Below, piece by piece: positions 52,759 to 61,900 of a stretch of DNA of 64,000 nt. A program made the position numbers and the translations under genes. The DNA comes from Bacteroidaceae bacterium. GTDB taxonomy: Bacteria; Bacteroidota; Bacteroidia; Bacteroidales; Bacteroidaceae. Location: positions 1-64,000 of the forward strand of contig JAFQBB010000042.1 in the NCBI GenBank assembly GCA_017416805.1, given 5' to 3'. How positions within the stretch are numbered: the stretch's first letter is position 1; the number at the start of each line of letters is the position of its first letter. The notes below the pieces were generated by a model that worked only from the letters and a program-made list of their open reading frames with translations, was not told where the DNA came from and did no database searches.

Positions 52759-52818
52759 ATCCTTGCGATATTTCCGCTCATCCGTGGGAGAGGACGGAAA
52801 TTTGCAATTCTCGCAAGG
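52759..52818. repeat. Inverted repeat, ccttgcgatatttccg type
   Basis: ccttgcgatatttccg pairs with cggaaat...tcgcaagg around ctcatccgtgggagagga. A looser relative sharing aatccttgcg at one end and tgcaag at the other lies at 57582-57653. Confidence 0.5.
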
Positions 52819-52833
52819 GTAAAATGAAAGGTT

Positions 52834-52902
52834 GGAAAGAATGATAATCATGGTCGGTGAAGAATGCTAATCTTGCGTGCGGAAGATTGTTATTCTTTCA
52901 AA
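52834..52902. repeat. Phased array: three 23-bp units overlapping the uvrC 3' end
   Basis: Units of the form nnnAAGAATGnTAATCTTG start at 52834, 52857 and 52880. The last covers the uvrC stop. The array folds as a hairpin (gaagaatgctaatctt/aagattgttattcttt) and probably terminates uvrC. Its units resemble those of the array at 62535-62626. Confidence 0.75.
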
Positions 52903-54710
52903 GCCTCCATGAGTACTTTTGCTTTGGCTGGCCCGATGATGGCGGATAGTTCCTCTTCCGATGCTTCGCGAATGCGCTTCACGCTCTTGAAGTGTTTCAA
53001 GAGGGCGGACTTTGTCTTCTCGCCAATGCCTTTGATGGTGTCGAGGGCAGAGGCTGTCTGTCGCTTGCTACGCTTGTCGCGATGGAAGGTGATAGCAAAG
53101 CGGTGTACTTCGTCCTGAATCTGCTCAAGGAGGTGGAAGAGGGGAGTGTTCTGTTTCAAGCCGATGGTCAGCGGAGGGAATCCGAAGAGCAGTTCGCGGG
53201 TGCGGTGACGGTCGTCTTTGGCCAGTCCGGCAATGGGGATGTTGAGGTGGAGTTCGTCCTCCACAATCTGTCGTACCACTTCCATTTGTCCCTTTCCACC
53301 ATCGGTGATGATGAGGTCGGGTAGGGGAGTGCCCTCTTCGATAGCGCGGCTATAACGGCGTCGTACCACCTCCTGCATCGAGGCATAATCATCGGGGCCA
53401 ACAACGGTCTTGATGTTGTATTTCCGATAATCCTGCTTGCTGGGCTTGGCTTTCTTGAATACCACACAAGCAGCCACAGCATCGGTTCCAGAGATGTTGG
53501 AATTGTCGAAACATTCTATCTGATACGGCATTTTTTCCATACCCAAAGCGGTTTGTATCTCTTTCATCAGGCGTACGCTCTTCTGCTCGGGATTCAGTTT
53601 CTCGGCCTGCTTCATGCGATCGGCACGATACTGTTTCACATTGAGGATAGAGAGGTCGAGCAGCTTCTTCTTTTCGCCCCGTTGGGGAATAAAAAATGTC
53701 ACGCCTGAGAGTTCCAAATCCAATTCAAAGGGTACGATAATCTCTTTTGAAAGACTCTTGTACCGCTCGCGCATCTCCACAATACCCAATTGCAACAGCT
53801 CCTCCTGCGTCTCATCCATCCGCCGCTTGTACTCGAATGTAAAAGCCTGATTCACACAGCCATTAGCAATATGAAGATAGTTGATGAAGGCATCGTTTCC
53901 ATCCATCTCTATGGAGAACACGTCGATGTTGTGCAACACACTGCTAACCACCTCACTCTTAGCTTGATAGCTTTCCAGTAGCTGATACCTCTCCTTGATA
54001 GCCTGCGCCTCTTCAAAGCGCATCTCTGCGGCCAAACGTTGCATTTCGCTCATCATCTGACGGGTCAACTCATGGGTGTTTCCTGAAAGAATCTGCTTGA
54101 TTTCGCCGATGCTCTTCATATAATCGTCGTGCGCCTGCTGGCCGATACAAGGTCCCTGGCAATTCTTTATATGATATTCCAGACACACTTTGAACTTGCC
54201 GTTTCGGATATTCTCGGGAGTCAGCGCCAAGTTACAACGACGCACCTTATAGAGTTTCTTGATAAGGTCGAGCAACCCGTACATGGTGGGCACATGGCTA
54301 TACGGTCCATAGTAAGTAGAACCGTTGCGTACAATACGACGGGTAGGGAAGATACGCGGGAAATATTCGTTGCTCACACAAATACTGGGGTAGGTCTTGT
54401 CGTCCTTCAACAATACATTATAGCGCGGACGATACTTCTTGATAAGGTTGTTTTCCAATAATAGGGCATCCTCCTCGCTCTTTACCACCACGTAGCGTAT
54501 GTCAGCAATCTTACTGACCAACACACGCGTCTTTCCTGGCCCGTGTTCCTTGGAGAAGTAGGAATAGACGCGCCGCTTCAGATTCTTGGCTTTACCTACA
54601 TAGATGATAGTGCCCGTACTGTCCAAATACTGGTAGCATCCGGGTGTTTCGGGCAGGTTCATCACGATACCGCGCAGATAATCGTTTGTATGCAGGTCTT
54701 GCTCTATCAT
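52890..54710 (-). CDS. uvrC: Excinuclease ABC subunit C
   Basis: 606 residues, full length. Makes both incisions in nucleotide-excision repair. N-terminal GIY-YIG nuclease domain (PGCYQYLDSTGTIIYVGKAKNLKRRV), UVR motif (about 205-240, EMRFEEAQAIKERYQLL), RNase H-like domain (about 380-540; ECFDNSNISG, ITDGGKGQ) and C-terminal helix-hairpin-helix (about 560-606; IKGIGEKTKSALLKHF). It lies downstream of apt by 66 bp. In relatives I recall it followed by dtd; here an unrelated 14-kb block follows. Confidence 0.97.
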   Translation of the reverse strand: MIEQDLHTNDYLRGIVMNLPETPGCYQYLDSTGTIIYVGKAKNLKRRVYSYFSKEHGPGKTRVLVSKIADIRYVVVKSEEDALLLENNLIKKYRPRYNVLLKDDKTYPSICVSNEYFPRIFPTRRIVRNGSTYYGPYSHVPTMYGLLDLIKKLYKVRRCNLALTPENIRNGKFKVCLEYHIKNCQGPCIGQQAHDDYMKSIGEIKQILSGNTHELTRQMMSEMQRLAAEMRFEEAQAIKERYQLLESYQAKSEVVSSVLHNIDVFSIEMDGNDAFINYLHIANGCVNQAFTFEYKRRMDETQEELLQLGIVEMRERYKSLSKEIIVPFELDLELSGVTFFIPQRGEKKKLLDLSILNVKQYRADRMKQAEKLNPEQKSVRLMKEIQTALGMEKMPYQIECFDNSNISGTDAVAACVVFKKAKPSKQDYRKYNIKTVVGPDDYASMQEVVRRRYSRAIEEGTPLPDLIITDGGKGQMEVVRQIVEDELHLNIPIAGLAKDDRHRTRELLFGFPPLTIGLKQNTPLFHLLEQIQDEVHRFAITFHRDKRSKRQTASALDTIKGIGEKTKSALLKHFKSVKRIREASEEELSAIIGPAKAKVLMEALKE

Positions 54711-54776
54711 ATCTTTTAATGGGTTTAGAAGGCTTCGGGTTCCAATTAAGGAAGCAGAAACTTGGCATCAAAGAAA

Positions 54777-55307
54777 CTATTCTTCAACCTCCAAAAGTGC
54801 ACTTACCTCCACCCCTTCATCGAAGATTTCGCGGCCATGGAGATTGGTGATCTCAAGGATAAAGTTTACAAATACCTCTTTAGGACCAAACTTCTTCACC
54901 AAGTTGTAAGCCGCTTTGGCAGTTCCTCCAGTAGCCAACAGGTCATCATGAATCAGCACTACATCATTCTCCGCAATGGCATCCTTATGGATTTCGATGG
55001 TGTCTGTGCCATATTCTTTGGCAAAAGATTCCTGAATAGTCTCAGCAGGGAGTTTGCCCGGTTTACGTGCCGGAACGAATCCAGCCTCCAATCGGGCGGC
55101 CAACAAAGCACCCATGACAAATCCACGTGACTCGATGCCGACAACCTTAGTGATACCTTTATCCTTATAGATATCATATAATGCATCTTCCAATTCACGC
55201 AAGCAAGCGGCATTCTTGAAGAGTGTGGTCACATCGAAGAAAAGTATTCCCGGAATAGGGAAATCAGGCACTGTTCGCAGGTTTTCCAACAATAATTCTT
55301 TATTCAT
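54777..55307 (-). CDS. apt: Adenine phosphoribosyltransferase
   Basis: 176 residues. Salvages adenine to AMP using phosphoribosyl pyrophosphate. The PRPP-binding motif VLIHDDLLATGGTAKAA and IESRGFVMGALLA are intact. Normal length. Between mnmG and uvrC on the same strand; a parS-like palindrome lies in the 59-bp gap to mnmG. Confidence 0.96.
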   Translation of the reverse strand: MNKELLLENLRTVPDFPIPGILFFDVTTLFKNAACLRELEDALYDIYKDKGITKVVGIESRGFVMGALLAARLEAGFVPARKPGKLPAETIQESFAKEYGTDTIEIHKDAIAENDVVLIHDDLLATGGTAKAAYNLVKKFGPKEVFVNFILEITNLHGREIFDEGVEVSALLEVEE

Positions 55308-55340
55308 ACCCAGTAATTTACACGGTTTACTTCATTAAAT

Positions 55341-55356
55341 TGTTCCACGTGGAACA
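55341..55356. promoter_or_regulatory. parS-like centromere palindrome
   Basis: TGTTCCACGTGGAACA, a perfect 16-bp palindrome. It differs from the widely conserved ParB-binding site TGTTNCACGTGAAACA by one base in the right arm. It lies between mnmG and apt; in many bacteria mnmG is close to the origin. It is an inferred ParB site. Confidence 0.6.
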
Positions 55357-55366
55357 TTAATCATAT

Positions 55367-57238
55367 TTATCTCCCCATCAACACCAACAGGACATTCACA
55401 TCGCTGGGTGAGACACCAGGGATGCGACTGGCTTGCGCCAAAGTTTCAGGGTCTATCTTTGCCAATTTTTGTCGGGCTTCGGTAGAAAGGGATTGCAGAT
55501 TGGCATAATCAAACTTGCCTTTGATACGGATGTTCTCCAACCGTTGCATCTTGTCGGCAATCAGCCGTTCGCGTTCAATGTATCCACGATATTTGATTTT
55601 TATTTCAGCAGCCTCCAGGGTCTCTTCCTTTCGACCCTCAATAGTGTCCAACAATTGGGCGAAAGCATTAACATGGGGCGAGATGTTCTTGATATTGATT
55701 TCGGGACGATCCAACAGGTCGATAAGTTTGCATCCACCACGGAGTGGGGTAGTGCCCAAGCCCTCCAAAGCATCGTTGATATAAGCAGCCTTGATGGAAA
55801 ACTTTTGTGCAAAATCTATAATCTTAGTGATGTTTTCACGCTTTTGCAACAACAAATCGTATCGCTCGCGCTTCGCCAACCCCAAGTTGTAGGAACGTTC
55901 TGTCAAGCGCATATCCGCATCGTCCTGACGGAGGAGAATGCGGTATTCAGCGCGTGAAGTGAACATACGATAAGGTTCGTCCACCCCTTTTGTCACCAGA
56001 TCATCGATGAGCACACCGATATAGGCCTCGTCGCGTTTCAAAACAAAGGGTTCGCCTCCGTGGCAATTGATATGCGCATTGACACCCGCAACAAGGCCTT
56101 GACCACCTGCCTCCTCGTAACCGGTAGTACCATTCACCTGTCCGGCAAAGAAGAGGTTTTGGATAACCTTTGATTCCAACGTGTGCTTCAATTGGGTGGG
56201 GTCGAAGTAATCATATTCGATAGCATATCCCGGACGATAGATGACCAAATCGCGGAAAGCAGGCACCTTCTTCAAGGCTGCCATCTGTATATCCATCGGC
56301 AGTGAAGACGAGAAGCCGTTCAGGTAAAGTTCTTGTGTGGTTTCACCCTCCGGTTCCAAGAAAAGTTGGTGCTGCTCTTTGTCGGGGAAAGTGACGATTT
56401 TTGTCTCTATACTGGGACAATAACGGGGTCCTATACTCTGAATCTGACCGTTGAAAAGGGGAGATTCTGGAAGCCCATTGCGGAGTATTTCGTGTACTTC
56501 GGGATTGGTAAAGCAGGTCCAGCAACAGAGTTGTTTCAACTTGCGCGGTTCGCTCATGTAGGAGAAACTATGGAAGTCTGATTCCCCTTCCTGAATCTCC
56601 ATTTCATCGTAGTGTACACTACGTCCGTCGATACGCACAGGGGTACCTGTCTTCATGCGTCCGGCCACAATGCCATGACGGGTGATGGATTCTGTCAATT
56701 GATAAGCCGCCGGCTCAGCCATGCGCCCGCCGGGAAGTTGGGTACGTCCCACATGCATCAGTCCATTGAGGAATGTTCCGGCCGTCAGGATGACACAACA
56801 GGCATGAAACGTCACCCCCCAAACAGTCTTTACTCCCACAACTTTGCCCTTTTCAACGAGCAATTCATTCACCGTATCTTGCCAAATATGCAGATTGGGG
56901 GTGTTCTCCAACACCTCACGCCAAGCCCAAATGAATTTCTCGCGGTCGCATTGCGCACGAGGACTCCACATGGCCGGCCCTTTCGAGCGGTTCAACATGC
57001 GGAATTGGATGGCCGAACGGTCGGTAACCAATCCCATGTATCCACCCAAGGCATCTATTTCGCGTACTATCTGACCTTTGGCTATACCTCCCACAGCTGG
57101 GTTGCAACTCATCTGACCAATCTTGTTCATGTCCATGGTGATGAGACAGGTCTTTGAACCCATATTGGCCGAAGCGGCCGCGGCTTCGCATCCGGCATGT
57201 CCGGCACCAATGACAATGACATCGTAGGTAAATTCCAT
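55367..57238 (-). CDS. mnmG: tRNA uridine-5-carboxymethylaminomethyl modification enzyme
   Basis: 623 residues, full length. With MnmE it modifies wobble uridine 34 of certain tRNAs using FAD. N-terminal FAD-binding motif VIGAGHAGCEAA, the GidA signature segments SCNPAVGGIAKGQIVREIDALGG and GQVNGTTGYEEAGGQGLVAGVNA, and a C-terminal helical MnmE-binding region. First gene of mnmG-apt-uvrC. The -7 box is TAACTTTGC at 57343-57351. Region 57352-57680 holds no gene. Confidence 0.97.
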   Translation of the reverse strand: MEFTYDVIVIGAGHAGCEAAAASANMGSKTCLITMDMNKIGQMSCNPAVGGIAKGQIVREIDALGGYMGLVTDRSAIQFRMLNRSKGPAMWSPRAQCDREKFIWAWREVLENTPNLHIWQDTVNELLVEKGKVVGVKTVWGVTFHACCVILTAGTFLNGLMHVGRTQLPGGRMAEPAAYQLTESITRHGIVAGRMKTGTPVRIDGRSVHYDEMEIQEGESDFHSFSYMSEPRKLKQLCCWTCFTNPEVHEILRNGLPESPLFNGQIQSIGPRYCPSIETKIVTFPDKEQHQLFLEPEGETTQELYLNGFSSSLPMDIQMAALKKVPAFRDLVIYRPGYAIEYDYFDPTQLKHTLESKVIQNLFFAGQVNGTTGYEEAGGQGLVAGVNAHINCHGGEPFVLKRDEAYIGVLIDDLVTKGVDEPYRMFTSRAEYRILLRQDDADMRLTERSYNLGLAKRERYDLLLQKRENITKIIDFAQKFSIKAAYINDALEGLGTTPLRGGCKLIDLLDRPEINIKNISPHVNAFAQLLDTIEGRKEETLEAAEIKIKYRGYIERERLIADKMQRLENIRIKGKFDYANLQSLSTEARQKLAKIDPETLAQASRIPGVSPSDVNVLLVLMGR

Positions 57239-57342
57239 CTTTTTCTATTTTTCCTTTTTATTGACAGAAGGACAAAAGTACATAGGTTTTCTTTCCTTCT
57301 ACACCTGCCCCTATCTATGCTGGGCATACATTCTATTTTCGT

Positions 57343-57351
57343 GGCAAAGTT
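57343..57351 (-). promoter_or_regulatory. -7 promoter box of mnmG operon
   Basis: Minus-strand TAACTTTGC, about 105 bases before the mnmG start. Confidence 0.55.
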
Positions 57352-57680
57352 AGGGATAAAAGTTGAATAGAGCAATCAGATGCACAATTTTTGACGTTTC
57401 CCCCTCTTCCTTCCCCATTTCTGATTTTTTAGAGAATAAAACCGTGCATAACATTTTGATAGACAAATCAGATAATATAAATCTTTATGTCATATCATAG
57501 ATTCATATTGATTAAATTCAAAGCGCAATCAGCCCCATTTTGATTGATTCCGCTTTCATTTTGTAAACTTTCGCCGTTCGAATCCTTGCGGTTTTTGGAG
57601 CAATCCGACTCCCTGCCCGTAAATACGAGCAGGAATTTGCATTTATCTGCAAGTTTCCCTCTTTAATGATGATACCCCTC

Positions 57681-58718
57681 CTATGTTGATTTGTATTGTT
57701 CGTATCTCCTCCATGCTTCGTTCATGTTTTCAATCTGCATGTCGGGAGTGAAAGCTGTTGCTTCGAGTTTTTCCCCGAACGGTTTCCAATTTCCGCAGAT
57801 GATACCGTCGTGTGCTATTACCGGATGAAAGATGCCGTTGTTGCTATGTGCTCGATGGCTATGTTCGGCAGGAAGCGCAATGTCGCGGCTTTTGTAAGCG
57901 ATGAGGTATTCGTCGTATGAGGGCATAAGGAGGGTTTGTCCCTTGCGGAAGCCCCGTGTACGGCATGAATCATGTACATAGAACTTTTCGCCTTGCCATG
58001 ATACACTTTGCAAATCGTTGCTAAGGGCCTCTATGCTTTTGCGGCAATCGCCTGTATTCATACCTGACCACCAAACAAAATCTTTTAAAGTGGCAGGGGA
58101 GTGGCTTTGGAGGTATTTCCGCGTCAGCATGAGCAGAGCATCTTCGTTGGTCGTGTTTGGATGTGGAGAAACTTTTTGCGGAGCAAGGCTGTATGTGGCC
58201 TTTGTCGGCAGAAGATCTCCACTACACAGAAGTCCATTCAGTTCAGCCATACGAATGTGGTAAGACAGGCGGTGATCGTCCATCGTGATGCCTTTGTGGC
58301 TTAATGCTTCAACAAAGTCTTCTTTGGTTACGCTTCCATTTTCCTCTGCCGTCCGGCAAAGGATGTCGCTGATAGAGGCAAACTCTTTGGGAGGGATGTC
58401 GATACCGTTGGAGTGCATCCACCCTTTTATGACAGAAATGCTCTTGGGAGCGCACAATTGCAGCATCCAGACATAATCTTCGTCCGCGACAAGTTGCCAT
58501 GTGCCACGAAGCAGATGCAAGCGGATAATCCGTCCTTCATTGTAAGCTTTTGTAAATGCTTGCGAAGACGGCTTTTGGGTACGCATGGCCACTGCCCAAC
58601 GCATCAGGCGGTATTCCTGTGCCTGTATCGCTCCCATGTGCGACACCACGTCGGCCGGGTCGGAAAACACGGGCGACGCTAATTGTTGGTTAAGCAGACG
58701 TATGGCGATAGGGTTCAT
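57681..58718 (-). CDS. Winged-helix DNA-binding protein, AlkZ/YcaQ-like family
   Basis: 345 residues from the ATG at 58718 (MNPIAIRLLNQQL); a longer frame begins with TTG at 58757. Family features: VSHMGAIQAQEYRLMRWAVAMR and HLLRGTWQLV near the N-terminus, typical of the HTH_42 group that includes the DNA glycosylases AlkZ and YcaQ. A role in removing damaged or cross-linked bases is possible, but most members are uncharacterised. Minus-strand TAATTTTGC at about 58753-58761 may be its -7 box. Confidence 0.78.
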   Translation of the reverse strand: MNPIAIRLLNQQLASPVFSDPADVVSHMGAIQAQEYRLMRWAVAMRTQKPSSQAFTKAYNEGRIIRLHLLRGTWQLVADEDYVWMLQLCAPKSISVIKGWMHSNGIDIPPKEFASISDILCRTAEENGSVTKEDFVEALSHKGITMDDHRLSYHIRMAELNGLLCSGDLLPTKATYSLAPQKVSPHPNTTNEDALLMLTRKYLQSHSPATLKDFVWWSGMNTGDCRKSIEALSNDLQSVSWQGEKFYVHDSCRTRGFRKGQTLLMPSYDEYLIAYKSRDIALPAEHSHRAHSNNGIFHPVIAHDGIICGNWKPFGEKLEATAFTPDMQIENMNEAWRRYEQYKST

Positions 58719-58794
58719 GCTGTATCTTTCTTGAAAATCCGAAGTATGACTTCGCAAAATTACACAAAAACTTTTATTCTACATACTGATTTCT

Positions 58795-58844
58795 AAAGAA
58801 GTCGTAATAAAAGCCGTTTATAGGCAAATTGTTACGACTTCTTT
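58795..58844 (-). terminator. Hairpin terminator of methyltransferase gene
   Basis: Perfect 13-bp stem aaagaagtcgtaa/ttacgacttcttt with inner gcc/ggc, 73 bases after the methyltransferase stop. Confidence 0.7.
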
Positions 58845-58916
58845 TAATTGCAAATACATAGAATGTTACTCCTCTGTCGGGTCTTATTGGGCACTCATAA
58901 GAGCTTCAAATGGCTG

Positions 58917-59687
58917 TTACTTCCGTCCGATATAGAACACATATCCGTAGTAGTGCTTATACTGGCTATACAGGATAGCCTCGCGTTGTTGATTGCGGAC
59001 TAATTCCTGTGCAGTAAGATTGTTGGGATGCCGTTGCAGAAACAAACGTTGCGCTTCACGCTGTGGTTGATAGAAGTTGACTTCCCAACAATTGTCGGGT
59101 AACACAAAGGTGTGTATATCTTTGTACCCCGCCTGCATCATTTGCTTCGTCTTATTGGCGATGGTGTCAATCTCGGGATAAGCATCTAACCAGAATTCTT
59201 CTATTTCCTTCGGACGGCTATCGGTCAGCCACGATGCATCTGTCACTGCCAAATACCCACCAGGTTTGATGAAACGAAACCACTCATGCACTCCTCGCAT
59301 GAAACCGACATTGTAAATAGCTCCCTCAGACCATATTGCATCAAAGGATGACTCGGCAAAAGGAAGTGAGTCCATTGAGCCGACAACCGTTGTCACCCGC
59401 TCGGAAACTCCTTGCTGTTCAGCACGGAGTTGTAAGTTTTCTAAGAATTGCGGAAAAAGGTCAAGTGCAACAATATCTCCCTGTGTATGTTTTGCAAGTA
59501 GTAGAGCCGAAGACCCCGTGCCACATCCCAAATCAGCTATACGAGGGTGTACTGGCAATGTTTCTAACAATTGCAAAGCCTTAAGGGTGGCTTCTTCACT
59601 TCCTGGACCTTGACGTTTGGTACTGGAGAAATATTCGCAAATCAGATTAAAATCAAATTCATTGATAGAATGATTATTGTTACTCAT
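58917..59687 (-). CDS. Class I SAM-dependent methyltransferase
   Basis: 256 residues, cytoplasmic. The SAM-binding motif I is IADLGCGTGSSALLLA (about 49-64), followed by the acidic VALDLFPQ and motif IV-like FDAIWSEGAIYNVGF. It probably methylates a small molecule; the substrate cannot be read. Single gene with a leader of about 150 nt (-7 box at 59836-59844) that contains two hairpins. Confidence 0.85.
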   Translation of the reverse strand: MSNNNHSINEFDFNLICEYFSSTKRQGPGSEEATLKALQLLETLPVHPRIADLGCGTGSSALLLAKHTQGDIVALDLFPQFLENLQLRAEQQGVSERVTTVVGSMDSLPFAESSFDAIWSEGAIYNVGFMRGVHEWFRFIKPGGYLAVTDASWLTDSRPKEIEEFWLDAYPEIDTIANKTKQMMQAGYKDIHTFVLPDNCWEVNFYQPQREAQRLFLQRHPNNLTAQELVRNQQREAILYSQYKHYYGYVFYIGRK

Positions 59688-59726
59688 TATTGTATCTTTT
59701 TAATGGTTTAATTTGGATAAAACAAT

Positions 59727-59796
59727 CTATCCCAGACAACAATCAGGTGCGTCTGGGTTCTCTATGGGATAACCGATCAGAAGGCCGAACGGTTAT
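59727..59796 (-). other. Structured leader of methyltransferase gene, possible riboswitch
   Basis: On the minus strand the stems aaccg/cggtt (59771-59775, 59790-59794) and cccagac/gtctggg (59731-59737, 59751-59757) are present, while tatccca (59765-59771) could instead pair with tgggata (59728-59734), competing with the second stem. It resembles no riboswitch class I can name. Confidence 0.35.
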
Positions 59797-59835
59797 TTAC
59801 TTTACAATATCCGAGTTCGTTTTAATCATCCGATT

Positions 59836-59844
59836 GCAAAAGTA
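59836..59844 (-). promoter_or_regulatory. -7 promoter box of methyltransferase gene
   Basis: Minus-strand TACTTTTGC. Confidence 0.5.
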
Positions 59845-59993
59845 GTAATTAAATTGACAACTACCTAAAAAATGAAAGTTTTATTTTGTACAGATAAAAA
59901 GTCTTTCTACTTCATTATCGTCTTTACAGCTTTTTAATTTGTTAATTCTCAATACTCTACAGTTTCCTGAAAATTCTCAGATTGGAAATTAAC

Positions 59994-60081
59994 GTTTCCC
60001 TTTTGGGGGACTAAAGTGCCTCTTATGGGAAACGGAATTTTCTTACTGGAGAAAAACTTTTCTCCTTAAGAGATTGTTCTG
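59994..60081. repeat. Possible decayed phased array, four 22-bp units
   Basis: Segments of 22 bp starting at 59994, 60016, 60038 and 60060 each centre on a CTT-to-GGG/GAG mini-palindrome (for example ttcccttttggggga, ctccttaagag). Conservation is weak. Confidence 0.35.
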
Positions 60082-60146
60082 TACCCTTTACAGAAAATAC
60101 ATCTAGAAAAAGTTGGGTGTTTTTAGGCAAGACACTGATAAAAACG

Positions 60147-60189
60147 CCGAGCCGCAAAGATGCTGAAAACTTACATCTTTACGGCTCGG
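60147..60189 (-). terminator. Hairpin terminator of pectate lyase gene
   Basis: A 16-bp stem ccgagccgcaaagatg with partner (one wobble), 27 bases after the stop, followed by gtttttatc on the minus strand. Confidence 0.88.
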
Positions 60190-60215
60190 TATTTCTATAA
60201 AAAAAGCGATTGGGG

Positions 60216-61760
60216 TTATCTTGTCTTCACCTCCACGGTTTTGCTATACTCTGATTCGCCCTGTTTGCCTGTGGCTTTCACGCGGAAGGTGTAGCTGGTG
60301 GCAGGAGCGAGACCGGAGATAGTGCACTGGGTGGCATTGGCCTTGGTGCGCTTCACCTCTTGGAAGGTTCCGTTGATTCGCTGCTCTACCACGAAGTTCT
60401 TCTCACCCTCGGTAAAGTCCATCCATGTCAGGGTCGCTTGGTCTCCATTGAGGTCAGCAGTCAAGGCCACGGGAGCCTTCAGGAAGGGTTGCGAGTAGGT
60501 GAGGTCGATGGAGTTGATGTAGTGTTCGATGTTGGCATATCCATCCTTCAGTGTCATGGCATCGTCGCGGTTGGGGTCAGTGCCATTCTTCTTCTCCCAC
60601 CAGTCGGGCATACCGTCGCCATCGGTGTCAGTGCGGTTTTCGCCCTTCCACAGCCCCCATGTGTCGGGTGCTCCGATGGGCAGGGTGGCTTCGTCGCTAA
60701 TCTGTTCGCCTTGTTTTCCCAGCGAACGCACATCTTGCACCAGCAGGTGGTCGAGATCATCGCGATAGGGAAGCGAAGCACCCACGGTAGGCAGTATTTC
60801 GTCCACCAGTTTCTTGGCCTTCACGGTGGGCAGTTCGGGGTAGTCAAACGGAGTTTCGTGGAAGGTGGGTCCGCCCTGATATTCTTCGCGTGCAATGAGC
60901 CGGGCGTTCAGTTTTCCGTCGCGATTGTCGTCCAGCAGATTGTCCTTGGCATAGATGTTGTAACGGTCGTTGGCGCGTATGAAGGCATTCTTCTTTCCCA
61001 TCGGACCGGTGATGAAGAGGTTGCCCACGGTGTTGGCATGTGAGGTCATCTGTGAGTTTCCTCCCATGATATAAGCCGCTGCATTCCAATTATAGACAAT
61101 GTTGTTCACATATTGGTGACGCCCCTTGAACTTAGGATTTCGGGTGTTATTGTTCGCATACAGGGTGCGGTAGATGGTTACGCGGTTTTCAGTCTGCACC
61201 AGTCCTCCGGCCGAGTGGTTGATGAGTCCTTGGCTGATAATAGAGTTCTGTATGGTGATGTCCTCGGGATGCTTGCCACTGATGGAGAAGGTTTCGTCGC
61301 GTCCCCAGGCGGCCGATACGTGGTCGAAAATCATGTTCTTTCCGTGTGAAATGCCAATAGCATCGCTTCCCTTCTGTCCGTTGATGCCCATGCGCACACG
61401 CAGATAGCGGCAGATGGTGTTGTCGGCTCCGCTGAACGAAAGACCGTTGCCATAGATTGTCACTCCTTCGCCCGGAGCCGTTTGTCCGGCGATGTAAAGG
61501 TTAGAGCTGACACTGATGCGCGAATTGATGCGGATGACACCCGCCACGTCGAACACCACGATGCGGTTGGGCCTGCTCACTGCATCGCGGAATGAGCCGG
61601 GACCATCGTCGTTCAGATTTGTCACGTGATAGACACTACCCGTGCGTCCGCCAGTAGCATATCGTCCGAATCCCTCAGCACCAGGGAAAGCCAATTGTTG
61701 GGCTTGGACGGCAAACGTTGCACCCAGCAGGATAGCAATTGTCAAAATGTTTCTTTTCAT
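60216..61760 (-). CDS. Pectate lyase, PL1-type beta-helix, with FnIII domain
   Basis: 514 residues, signal peptide ending QAQ (about 21). It cleaves polygalacturonate by beta-elimination. Typical opening FPGAEGFGRYATGGR and VYHVTNLNDDGPGSFRDAV, then a right-handed beta-helix (about 40-330) with FDHVSAAWGRDETFSI and GRHQYVNNIVYNW. After it, a calcium-loop segment TDGDGMPDWWEKKNG (about 385-400) and a C-terminal fibronectin III domain (about 425-514). Exported; surface or periplasmic location not decided. Single gene with a terminator; a clear promoter was not found. Confidence 0.9.
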   Translation of the reverse strand: MKRNILTIAILLGATFAVQAQQLAFPGAEGFGRYATGGRTGSVYHVTNLNDDGPGSFRDAVSRPNRIVVFDVAGVIRINSRISVSSNLYIAGQTAPGEGVTIYGNGLSFSGADNTICRYLRVRMGINGQKGSDAIGISHGKNMIFDHVSAAWGRDETFSISGKHPEDITIQNSIISQGLINHSAGGLVQTENRVTIYRTLYANNNTRNPKFKGRHQYVNNIVYNWNAAAYIMGGNSQMTSHANTVGNLFITGPMGKKNAFIRANDRYNIYAKDNLLDDNRDGKLNARLIAREEYQGGPTFHETPFDYPELPTVKAKKLVDEILPTVGASLPYRDDLDHLLVQDVRSLGKQGEQISDEATLPIGAPDTWGLWKGENRTDTDGDGMPDWWEKKNGTDPNRDDAMTLKDGYANIEHYINSIDLTYSQPFLKAPVALTADLNGDQATLTWMDFTEGEKNFVVEQRINGTFQEVKRTKANATQCTISGLAPATSYTFRVKATGKQGESEYSKTVEVKTR

Positions 61761-61829
61761 GTGTGTGTCAATTAGGATTTATGGTTTGACCTCTTTTTTT
61801 TAGGAAGGTTTAGATGTTTTATCCGTTTG

Positions 61830-61862
61830 TTTGGGGAAAATATAAAGATATATGTATATTTG
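61830..61862 (+). promoter_or_regulatory. Promoter of nitroreductase gene
   Basis: -33 TTTG (61830-61833), 21-base spacer, -7 TATATTTG (61855-61862). Transcription would start near 61869, favouring the ATG at 61901 over the one at 61874. Confidence 0.7.
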
Positions 61863-61900
61863 CACCGTATAACATGAACAATCAAGAAAACTATCGGATT

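Noticed and set aside
61814-61900. Upstream start for the nitroreductase gene
   Set aside because: It would place the start before the mapped promoter boxes and hide the lipoprotein signal.
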